35,505 bases of DNA from Novosphingobium endophyticum (GTDB taxonomy: Bacteria > Pseudomonadota > Alphaproteobacteria > Sphingomonadales > Sphingomonadaceae), in the NCBI RefSeq assembly GCF_014640675.1, contig NZ_BMHK01000035.1, positions 1 to 35,505 of the forward strand, given 5' to 3'. The notes under the pieces were generated by a model that did no database searches, had not been told where the DNA came from, and saw only the letters and a list, made by a program, of their open reading frames with translations. Of the stretch, positions 16,034-23,344 are shown one piece after another; positions within the stretch are counted from its first letter, which is position 1; every line of letters starts with the position of its first letter. A program made the position numbers and the translations under genes.

Positions 16034-17152
16034 TCAAATCGGCTGTGCCACGACCTGGTAGACCTCGGCCGTCACCTTCGCATTGTCGACGAGCGGCCCT
16101 TCGCCCAGCTGGCCGCGGCAGATTTCGAGCGACTTGTCGACGATGTAGCGGCAGCGTTCGAAGCGGCGGTCGCGATAGGCCTTGAAGGCCGCTTCCGGAT
16201 TGTCGTACCGCGCAATCTCCTCGGCCAGCACGACGCTGTCCTCGATCGCCAGCCCGGCGCCCTGCCCGAGGTGCGGCGTCGTGGCGTGCACCGCATCGCC
16301 CAGCAGCACGACGCGGCCGACATGCCAGTCATCCCGCAGCATCATACCTTCGAGCGGACGATAAACGACACCGTCGTTGTCGGTGATCTGTTCCGCCAGT
16401 TCACGAATCCGGGGCGCCGGATGATCGCGTAGCTTGCCGCGCATGGAGGCGGCCAGTCCCTCATGCGGATACCGCGGTTTGCTTGGCTCCGGCGAGGTCA
16501 CATACAGGTACATGAGTTCGGCGTTGATCGGCACAAGACCGGCGCCGATCGGGCCGTTATAGACATGCATAGCGTCCAGATCGGCAGGCCTCGGAAAATT
16601 GTAGCGCCAGACAGCCTGCCCGGTAAACTCCGGCGAAGGCGCATTCGGCATGATCGCCTCGCGGGTCTGGGAGTAGACGCCGTCGGCCCCGACCACGATG
16701 TCGAAGGTTCCGGAACTTCCATCGGAGAAGCTCATGCGGACCTCCTCGCCCGTATCCTCGATTTCGGCTGCGGTCACGCCGAGATGCACTTGCGCACCAC
16801 TCGCGATCGTTCGGTCGCCGAGGATCTTGTGCAGTGCAGGCCGGCCGATGCCCATGCTCGCCGGATATCCTTCGACGAGGCGCGGCAAGGGGAATTCGGC
16901 CACGAGCGAACCGTCAGGGTGGTAGATTGCGACCTTGTCGAACGGGACGCCGGAGGCCAGGTAATCGTCGAGCAGGTCGAGTTCGGCCATCGCGCGGATC
17001 ACGTTGGATTGCTGGATTATCCCGACGCCATAGACCGACCAATCGGGGTCCTTTTCGATGACGGTTACGTCATGCCCGTCGCGCCGAAGCGCGATAGCCG
17101 ACGTGAGGCCTCCAATGCCGCCGCCGATGATGAGAATATTGAGATTTTTCAT
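16034..17152 (-). CDS. FAD-dependent aromatic monooxygenase (salicylate/3-hydroxybenzoate hydroxylase-like)
   Basis: The 372-residue class A flavoprotein has the FAD dinucleotide motif GGGIGGLTSAIALRRDGHDV (Gly10, Gly12, Gly15), the DG motif GADGVYSQTR (Asp157) and the GD motif VVLLGDAVHATTPHLGQGAG (Asp286). These hydroxylate phenolic rings with NAD(P)H and O2. ATG at 17152 has no strong Shine-Dalgarno site. The 149 nt between this start and the FAH stop is the only large gap inside the leftward cluster and includes AGTATATGT near 17154-17162, so an internal promoter is possible. The next gene, a Rieske oxygenase, begins 10 nt after its stop. Confidence 0.92.
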   Translation of the reverse strand: MKNLNILIIGGGIGGLTSAIALRRDGHDVTVIEKDPDWSVYGVGIIQQSNVIRAMAELDLLDDYLASGVPFDKVAIYHPDGSLVAEFPLPRLVEGYPASMGIGRPALHKILGDRTIASGAQVHLGVTAAEIEDTGEEVRMSFSDGSSGTFDIVVGADGVYSQTREAIMPNAPSPEFTGQAVWRYNFPRPADLDAMHVYNGPIGAGLVPINAELMYLYVTSPEPSKPRYPHEGLAASMRGKLRDHPAPRIRELAEQITDNDGVVYRPLEGMMLRDDWHVGRVVLLGDAVHATTPHLGQGAGLAIEDSVVLAEEIARYDNPEAAFKAYRDRRFERCRYIVDKSLEICRGQLGEGPLVDNAKVTAEVYQVVAQPI

Positions 17153-17301
17153 CAGTATATGTCCAGTTCTTCGGCGATCAGGAACAGGCGCATCGTGCGC
17201 AGTCGCAATTCCTGTTAATATTGCAGATGCCCGGGCTTATTTGCTTTCCGGCCATACGCGTCCCGGGGCGTGACCGGTGACAGGATGTCGAGATGCCGCA
17301 A

Positions 17302-18297
17302 TCATCGCTGCCGCCCTGGCACCGTGGCTGGAACAACTTCCTGGTCGATGGATCCGAAGAGGGGCGAACCGTCGGGTCCGCGCGCCTCCATTTGGACGCG
17401 ATCCCCGAACCGCATATACGGGGTGCGGGGTTCGCCATGGTCGATGATCTCAATCCCGCGGCGCTCGAGAATGCACGACGAACCGACTTCGCGATAGTTC
17501 TCGTTGGCAACCGTTCCTGACCCGATAATCGTGCCGGCCGGCAGATCACGCGTGCGCGCGGCATGCGCGACGAGGTCGTGGAAACCATATCCCATCGCGG
17601 CGCCGTTCGCTCGCCCGAAGAGCTCGCCGTTCCACTTGATGCTAAGGTCCAGCGCGACCCGCCCTTCCCGCCAGGCATCGCCGAGTTCGTCCGGCGTGAC
17701 GGCAACGGGAGCCATGGCGCTTGCAGGCTTTGCATGCACCCAACCAAAGCCGGTCTTCATTTCCCGCCCGGCCAACTCCCGCAGTGACCAGTCATTTATC
17801 TGCACGATCAATTTTATGTGATGGAGCGCGTCAGAGGCGCTTGTCCCCATTGGAACGTCATCAACGATGACGCCAAACTCACCCTCGAAGTCGATCCCAT
17901 CTTCTTCATTAGGTAAGGGAACCTTCGCTCCCGGGCCGAGAAACCGGTCAGAAAGCCCCTGGTACATGAGGGGGATGCCTTCCGCTATCGCCGGCGTACC
18001 CAATGCTTTTGCACACAGCTTGCCGTGGGACGGGAAAGCCGATGCGTCGAGCCACTGCCAGGCGCGTGGCAGCGGCGCGAGCGCGGCAGTTTGGTCAAAT
18101 GGCTCGACGCCCTCGCTCGCACCTTCGCCCAGATCAGCCTGTCGCGTCTCCAGGAGGGGGGCAATATCTGCCCAGTTGTCCAGTGCCTGCTGCAGCGACT
18201 CTGCGATGCCGCTCGCCGGCACGCAGCGGGCCAGGTCGCTGGAAACAATCACCAGCCGGCCATCCCGACTTCCATCATTGAGAGTTGCCAAGCGCAT
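17302..18297 (-). CDS. Fumarylacetoacetate hydrolase family protein (no. 1)
   Basis: The 331-residue product has the FAH-fold metal site Glu138 and Glu140 in DFEGEFGVIVDD and Asp169 in QINDWSLRE, plus the downstream MKTGFGWVHAKPASAMAPVAV segment and the GSGTVANEN turn. FAH-family members hydrolyse acylpyruvates or hydrate dienoates produced after ring cleavage, so a late pathway step is likely. ATG at 18297 overlaps the stop of the preceding flavoprotein remnant (ATGA), with GGGGG upstream; the in-frame extension to 18375 is not conserved. Confidence 0.92.
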   Translation of the reverse strand: MRLATLNDGSRDGRLVIVSSDLARCVPASGIAESLQQALDNWADIAPLLETRQADLGEGASEGVEPFDQTAALAPLPRAWQWLDASAFPSHGKLCAKALGTPAIAEGIPLMYQGLSDRFLGPGAKVPLPNEEDGIDFEGEFGVIVDDVPMGTSASDALHHIKLIVQINDWSLRELAGREMKTGFGWVHAKPASAMAPVAVTPDELGDAWREGRVALDLSIKWNGELFGRANGAAMGYGFHDLVAHAARTRDLPAGTIIGSGTVANENYREVGSSCILERRGIEIIDHGEPRTPYMRFGDRVQMEARGPDGSPLFGSIDQEVVPATVPGRQR

Positions 18298-18509
18298 CAG
18301 TGGAGGCCCCCTATGTTGATTGGCGCGCCGATAGGCATGGCGCCGGCCTGTTTGCCCACCATGGTCCGGCTCCATTCACCCCGGCGTGACGAATGCTCGA
18401 CATCGACTGTGAAGCCCTGCTGAAAAGGCGCGATGGCCGTGGCCCTTCCACCGATCCCGCCATCCACGACCAGGACGCCCGGACGATCCGCTTGTTGTTC
18501 GTGATTCAT
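18297..18509 (-). pseudogene. Remnant of an FAD-dependent monooxygenase N-terminus
   Basis: A 70-codon frame with a good ribosome binding site (GGAG, 7 nt from ATG at 18509) encodes a decayed class A flavoprotein start: VLVVDGGIGGRATAIAPFQQGF corresponds to the FAD motif and following helix (first motif Gly is Asp16), and GAMPIGAPINIGG resembles the GAGISIGPNxLRAL stretch that follows in intact enzymes. Only these first 60-odd residues remain; the other 300 are missing and the frame stops exactly at the FAH start (ATGA overlap). Either it is a deletion remnant, or a short translated leader that feeds ribosomes to the FAH gene. An intact flavoprotein gene lies two positions downstream at 16034-17152. 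Confidence 0.7.
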
Positions 18510-18602
18510 CCGAAGCTCCAAAATCCGGCATCCCGTTTTTTCAGCACGCGGCTTTCCCCGGCATCCTCGGATGCCTGCGGCCGCGCCGCGAGGAACAGTC
18601 CT

Positions 18603-18624
18603 CTCGCGGCTGGCAGGCCGCGAG
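18603..18624. repeat. GC-rich hairpin after the TonB receptor gene
   Basis: CTCGCGGC at 18603-18610 and GCCGCGAG at 18617-18624 form an 8-bp perfect stem with a 6-nt loop, 10 nt past the receptor stop. There is no T-tract. It may trim or attenuate the transcript between the receptor and the enzyme genes rather than end it. Confidence 0.4.
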
Positions 18625-18633
18625 GGATGTGAT

Positions 18634-20997
18634 CTAGAAGCGCACTCCGGCACGCACTCCGTAAGTGCGCGGCGCACGCAGCGGCGAAGATACGAGCGCG
18701 GCGCCGGCTTGCGGATGCGGAAAGGCGATCGTTTTTACCGTGGTGTCCTCGATGTTGTTGATAAAGCCCGAGATCCACCAACGCTCGCTGGCCGGATTGA
18801 ACGTCACCTGCGCGTTGCTCATCCAGTACGAGTCCTGACGCTGGCTGCTGAGATATTCGAAGCTGAGCCAGACTGCGGACTGGTATTTGGTCGCTGCGTT
18901 GAAGACGAGTTCACCGGCCGATCCCAGCGGGATGGTCTGCTCGGCGTTGAGGTTGATCGACCACTTCGGAGATTGCGGCGCCGGGCGGCCACTGCAATCA
19001 ATCACCTGGTTGGGACCGACGTTGGTAAAGGGACAGCTCGTTGTCGGAGGCCCGCCCAGATTGGGCACGCTGTAGACAAAGCTGTCATATTCGGCATCGA
19101 GATATTGCACGTTGATTCCGAGCACCGTCGATCGCACTGGCGAATAGACAGCTTCGATTTCAACGCCCTTGACAGTCGCCCGGCCGACATTCTGGGTCGC
19201 GAAGACCACTGCGCCGGACTGGTCCCTGGTTATGGACGAGACCTGCTGGTCCTTGTATTTCCAGTAGAAGGCCTCGGCATTGAGTTGCAGGCTGTTATTG
19301 AAGAACCTGTTCTTCGAACCGACGGTATAGGCGGTAATCGTCTCGGGCCTGTAGAATGGCGAGAAGTTGCCGACATAGAAGCCGCCCGCCTTGAACCCCG
19401 TTTCAACCGACGCATACAACAGCGATCGAGGCGCGACATCGAATTCGACGCCAGCGCGCCACGTGGTCTTCTTGAAGGTCCTCTGCTGATCCTGAATGAT
19501 GGGCTGGGCCTCGATGATGGCGCCAGAAGGGCCATAAGGGATCGGGGCGCCGGTCGCCGCCGCCAGGAGCGCTTCAGCCGGAGCAACGCCGGTAAACGGA
19601 AAGCCGGGCGTGCCCAGACAGGCGAACGGGTTGCCCGTCCCGAGGGCTTCGAAACACAATATGGTCGCGTTGAGGCCGTTGTTTTCTATCTCTTTCCTGT
19701 CGCGCGTGTAGCGCACACCGCCGGAGATCCTGAAGCGATCGGTTACGGCGTATGTGAGCCGCCCGAAGGCAGCGAGCGACTCCAGCGGCGCCTGGTAGGC
19801 CTGATTCGAGATGTTGAAGCCGTTGTTGAACGACCCCTCTACGTCCGACGTTTCATTCAGATAGTAGCCGCCGACAAGCCAGCTGAGGGGACGACTATCA
19901 TCCGAGGCAAAACGCGCTTCGAACGATGTCTGCTCGGACACCGAGTTTTCGATGATGTGCAGACCCGAAGCCGCGGAACGGAAATCAATAGTGTTGCGGC
20001 GAAAAGCTGGCAGGACTGTGAGCGTGCCAAGGTCGCTGCGCCATTCCAGCGAACCGTTCACGCCCCAGAAGTGGTTGTTTGAGTTGACGTCGTTCGGGAG
20101 CGGCGGGAGGAAGCTCCCGGCGGGGAAATAGAGTGTGCTCGCGTAGATCGCCTGAGCGCGCGGATCGGTGTTGCCGATCCGGTCTTCGACGAAATTCTCG
20201 CGTATCAGCACGGCGCCGGTACCTGTTCCGCCCTGGTGGAAATAGTCGGCTCCCAGCTGGATCGTGATATCCGGCGTTGCCTCCAGTTTGAACCGCAACC
20301 TGCCTGCCCGATCCTTCTGATCGTCGGTGCCGTCGGAAAGATAGGGGTCGTGATCGATTGACGTGGCTGCGACACGTAATGCGGCATTGTCGCCCAGCGG
20401 CACGTTGAGGGCACCATTGAGTTTCACACGGTCGTAATTGCCGTATTCTCCCGAAAACTCGCCGCCAAGCTCGTTTAGCTCAGGCTCGCGCGTGATGACG
20501 TTAATGGCGCCGCCCGTGGCATTGCGACCATAGAGCGTGCCTTGCGGGCCTTTGAGAACCTCAACGCGCTCAATGTCGTAGAACACGCCCGATGTCGCCG
20601 AAGGCCGGCTGATCGCAATGCCATCGACATTGAACGAGACGGTGGAATCGGACAGCGGATTGACGGTGAATGTCCCGACGCCGCGCAGATAGAAAAGGTT
20701 GTACGGACCGGAAGCGCCCACCTGAAGCGAAGGCACCACGGTCGTGAGGCCTTCGACATTGGCGATGCCGGTTTGCGCGAGGCTGTCGCCGGTCACCGCG
20801 CTGATGGCGAGCGCTGCTCTCTGCAGGTTCTCCGACCGCCGCTGCGCGGTCACGACTATGTCAGCTATGCCCTGGGTAGTTTCGGCGCTTGTCGTGTCCG
20901 CCGGTTCCGGCCCGGAAGCATCCGTCTGGGCCAAAGCAACCCCATGCACCATCATGGCGGTGAGGGCCGTAGTCAGGTGAAGCGTGAACTTGAGCAT
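18634..20997 (-). CDS. TonB-dependent outer membrane receptor (no. 1)
   Basis: It is predicted to import a substrate across the outer membrane using TonB energy. The 787-residue product has a signal peptide (MLKFTLHLTTALTAMMVHGVALA, cleaved near 23), a TonB-box-like IADIVVTAQRRSEN, a plug domain containing VEVLKGPQGTLYGRNATGGAINV, and a C-terminal barrel ending in aromatic Phe (GVRAGVRF). Length fits the family (700-900). ATG at 20997 is set by GGGAGGGG upstream; earlier in-frame codons back to 21231 lack conservation. It heads the leftward cluster and faces the divergent LysR gene. Receptors of this group in sphingomonads often take up aromatic or aryl-ether compounds, which fits the neighbouring Rieske and ring-cleavage genes. 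Confidence 0.95.
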   Translation of the reverse strand: MLKFTLHLTTALTAMMVHGVALAQTDASGPEPADTTSAETTQGIADIVVTAQRRSENLQRAALAISAVTGDSLAQTGIANVEGLTTVVPSLQVGASGPYNLFYLRGVGTFTVNPLSDSTVSFNVDGIAISRPSATSGVFYDIERVEVLKGPQGTLYGRNATGGAINVITREPELNELGGEFSGEYGNYDRVKLNGALNVPLGDNAALRVAATSIDHDPYLSDGTDDQKDRAGRLRFKLEATPDITIQLGADYFHQGGTGTGAVLIRENFVEDRIGNTDPRAQAIYASTLYFPAGSFLPPLPNDVNSNNHFWGVNGSLEWRSDLGTLTVLPAFRRNTIDFRSAASGLHIIENSVSEQTSFEARFASDDSRPLSWLVGGYYLNETSDVEGSFNNGFNISNQAYQAPLESLAAFGRLTYAVTDRFRISGGVRYTRDRKEIENNGLNATILCFEALGTGNPFACLGTPGFPFTGVAPAEALLAAATGAPIPYGPSGAIIEAQPIIQDQQRTFKKTTWRAGVEFDVAPRSLLYASVETGFKAGGFYVGNFSPFYRPETITAYTVGSKNRFFNNSLQLNAEAFYWKYKDQQVSSITRDQSGAVVFATQNVGRATVKGVEIEAVYSPVRSTVLGINVQYLDAEYDSFVYSVPNLGGPPTTSCPFTNVGPNQVIDCSGRPAPQSPKWSINLNAEQTIPLGSAGELVFNAATKYQSAVWLSFEYLSSQRQDSYWMSNAQVTFNPASERWWISGFINNIEDTTVKTIAFPHPQAGAALVSSPLRAPRTYGVRAGVRF

Positions 20998-21062
20998 TAT
21001 TTCCCCTCCCGGTGGTGGGTCCGTCCTCGGACTTGTCAGGAGGCTTGATACTCGCCTGCGAG

Positions 21063-21112
21063 CTATCTGCGAAGGCGCTTTTACAGATTGCATATATCTT
21101 GGACGCAGATAG
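21063..21112. promoter_or_regulatory. Inverted repeat with 9-bp arms around an ATATAT box, likely operator
   Basis: CTATCTGCG at 21063-21071 and its exact complement CGCAGATAG at 21104-21112 are 41 bp apart, centre to centre, close to four helical turns. Between them lies ATTGCATATATCTTGG (21087-21102). It is in the 312-nt gene-free divergent region 20998-21309 between the TonB receptor and LysR genes, 66-115 nt upstream of the receptor ATG. Same-face spacing suits a dimeric or tetrameric regulator. Confidence 0.4.
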
Positions 21113-21207
21113 ATAGGGACTGACGCTCGCTGCCGAGCATCGCTTGTGCCCGGACGCTGTCCGAGCGTACCAATAAAAGACTCCAGCGGAAGCGGAGGAG
21201 CAGTAGT

Positions 21208-21231
21208 ATGCATGCTCGACGAAGCACGCAT
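21208..21231. promoter_or_regulatory. Candidate LysR operator dyad
   Basis: ATGCATGCT at 21208-21216 and AGCACGCAT at 21223-21231 are inverted copies (8 of 9) with a 6-nt spacer, about 80 nt upstream of the LysR start. Position and size fit an autoregulatory LysR-type site, but no footprint-like evidence exists in the sequence itself. Confidence 0.35.
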
Positions 21232-21309
21232 GGTCGCTTACCTAGAAGTAAACCCCATCCGGAAAGGACGGGGCGGCTGAAGAAGTGTTTGAAGGATTTA
21301 TAAAGATCT

Positions 21310-22245
21310 ATGCACTTGCGTGGCTTGGACCTCAATCTGCTCGTCGTACTCGACGTGTTGCTCGACGAGCGAAACGTGACACGTGCATCCGAGCGGTTGA
21401 ATCTAAGCCAGTCGGGAACCAGCACTGCGCTTTCGCGGCTTCGGGAGTTCTTTGACGACCAGCTGCTGGTGCCGATGGGCCGGAAGATGGTTTTGACGCC
21501 ACTGTCTCAATCATTGGTGGAGCCGGTTCGCGAAATCCTGCTGCAAGCCCATAGTCTCATCGATGCAACGCCGGGCTTCAATCCGGAAACCGCGACGCGG
21601 CAATTTACGATTATGGCGTCCGACTACGTTGCAACGGTGTTCCTGACTCCCGTTGTGGAGCAACTGAGCAAAGAAGCACCGGGAGTTGTGATCGAAATCG
21701 TCCAGCAGGGGCAAACCACACCCCATGAACCCCTGGACCGCGGGGATGTCGATTTCCTCATACTGCCGGAGAAATATATTTCGAGTGAGCACCCGGCTCA
21801 GCGTCTGTTTGCGGACAACTACGTCTGCATCTCCTGGCAGGGGAACACACAGTGCCCCGGCGATCCCGACCTCGAAGCGTATTTTGCGATGGGCCATGTG
21901 GTGACCCGATTTGGGCCGCAGCGGGGTATGGCCTTCGACGAGTGGTTCCTCGAAAGGTTCGAGCGCCCGAGGAGAGTTGAGGCCATCGCGATGAATTTCG
22001 CACTGGTCCCCCACCTGGTCGTCGGGACACAAAGGCTTGCAACCACCCATCGACGATTTGCGGAGCAGTACGCAAAATATCTGCCTATCCGGATTCACCC
22101 GCTCCCCTTCGAGATGTCCCCGATCGTCGAGACACTTCAGTGGAACCGCTTTAGTGATCGCCATCCTGCGACGACATGGCTGCGCGGCGTATTGACACAG
22201 TCCGCGGCCGCCTTGTCGAAAGATGGCGTTCCGGCCTCAAAGTGA
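21310..22245 (+). CDS. LysR-type transcriptional regulator, NodD/PcpR-like
   Basis: The 311-residue regulator starts MHLRGLDLNLLVVLDVLLDE, the hallmark of the NodD/PcpR/LinR branch, with an N-terminal winged helix-turn-helix (about 6-65, NVTRASERLNLSQSGTSTALSRLREFF) and a periplasmic-binding-protein-like effector domain beyond residue 90. Members of this branch activate catabolic genes in response to aromatic compounds. It is divergent from the TonB receptor that opens the leftward cluster, so it probably regulates that cluster. It converges on Rieske no. 3, with stop codons 39 nt apart. The ATG has only a weak, distant purine-rich site (GAAGGA). Confidence 0.93.
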   Translation: MHLRGLDLNLLVVLDVLLDERNVTRASERLNLSQSGTSTALSRLREFFDDQLLVPMGRKMVLTPLSQSLVEPVREILLQAHSLIDATPGFNPETATRQFTIMASDYVATVFLTPVVEQLSKEAPGVVIEIVQQGQTTPHEPLDRGDVDFLILPEKYISSEHPAQRLFADNYVCISWQGNTQCPGDPDLEAYFAMGHVVTRFGPQRGMAFDEWFLERFERPRRVEAIAMNFALVPHLVVGTQRLATTHRRFAEQYAKYLPIRIHPLPFEMSPIVETLQWNRFSDRHPATTWLRGVLTQSAAALSKDGVPASK

Positions 22246-22284
22246 ATGATGCGTCCACAATACGACCAGGCTGGAAGCCTCGGC

Positions 22285-23337
22285 TCAAATGAAAGATGAC
22301 GCAGAACGGACGGCGAAGAGGGTGTCCATTTGCTCGGTCAGAAGCGCGCCGTAAATGCGTCGTGCGGCCACTGACCCCGCATCGATCGGAAGCAGGGCAG
22401 GGCGCATCTCCATGAAATTCCGGTTCCCCAGGCTTCTTTGCTGAGCCTCTACTATCGGCTTGTCTTCCAGCTCGAAGGCACGGCGCAGCGCAGCAGCACG
22501 CTGGTTATTATACTCCTCGTCGTCTGTCCGGAAATTTCGAGAATTGCAGTAGAAGTAGTGTGTTTGGGTGTCGGTCTCAGGCGTCATTATGTGTGCGTTC
22601 ACGGTCTTTATCCCGGTTTCCGGATCCGTTCCGGCGGGGGCCGCGGTAATGGAAAGCACCATGACGCCGTTGGGATACCACAGAACGTCGGTCCACATGT
22701 CTGCCCGGTCACAACCGAGGTTGGGGCGCATGATCGGCAGCGGCTCTTCGTCGAGCGCGGTCCAGCTGACTCTCAGGCTGTGGCCGGCGCCGCGCGAGAC
22801 GACGGGCTTCGATCGACTGATCGATCCACCGCCCAACGTGTCGGGATGAAGATAATCGGCATGGCTGAGATCAAGGATATTGTCGGTTAGCAGCTGATGC
22901 GCCGCCGCCGTGGGCATGTACCCTCTGCTGATGCCGTGCCGCGGCGACCCGCCGATGAAGCTGAGGTCGGGAATCTCGCTACGACTCGCCCGAGCCGGAT
23001 CGCCGATCCAGATCCAGACTATCTCGTGTTCGATCACACATGGGAAGCTGGGCACGCACAGGCTTTCCGTAGGCCGCCCATGCGGATTGATGACGCATTT
23101 CCCGGCGGGATCGAACCCCAGGCCGTGATAGCCGCAAACCAGAGCGCCGTCTTTGACATCGCCCTTATGCAACGGCACCAAACGATGCGGGCACCGGTCG
23201 AGAAGGGCGGACGGCGTTCCGTCCGCATCCCGCCATAGCACCACCTGGCGATCGACGATCGTGCGTCCGATCGTCGATCCGGCGGCAAGTTCCTCTTCCC
23301 ATGCCGCCATATACCAGACGTTCTGGAGGAAGGGCAT
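22285..23337 (-). CDS. Rieske non-heme iron oxygenase, VanA/dicamba-demethylase type (no. 3)
   Basis: The 350-residue oxygenase component has Rieske ligands Cys49, His51, Cys68, His71, the iron site NILDLSHADYLHPDTLGG (Asp156, His159, His164) and Asp292 in ELEDKPIVEAQ. The N-terminus MPFLQNVWYMAAW is canonical. It begins 7 nt after the stop of TonB receptor no. 2, so receptor and oxygenase are one transcript: a minimal uptake-plus-oxidation module. NPHGRPT after the Rieske domain and the HPDTLGG segment after the iron site are shared in form with no. 4, which suggests these two are the closest pair in the window. There is no reductase gene nearby. Confidence 0.94.
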   Translation of the reverse strand: MPFLQNVWYMAAWEEELAAGSTIGRTIVDRQVVLWRDADGTPSALLDRCPHRLVPLHKGDVKDGALVCGYHGLGFDPAGKCVINPHGRPTESLCVPSFPCVIEHEIVWIWIGDPARASRSEIPDLSFIGGSPRHGISRGYMPTAAAHQLLTDNILDLSHADYLHPDTLGGGSISRSKPVVSRGAGHSLRVSWTALDEEPLPIMRPNLGCDRADMWTDVLWYPNGVMVLSITAAPAGTDPETGIKTVNAHIMTPETDTQTHYFYCNSRNFRTDDEEYNNQRAAALRRAFELEDKPIVEAQQRSLGNRNFMEMRPALLPIDAGSVAARRIYGALLTEQMDTLFAVRSASSFI

Positions 23338-23344
23338 CGCCTGC

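Noticed and set aside
18571..20082. Long open frame antisense to TonB receptor no. 1
   Set aside because: Shadow of the receptor; charged, low-complexity translation.
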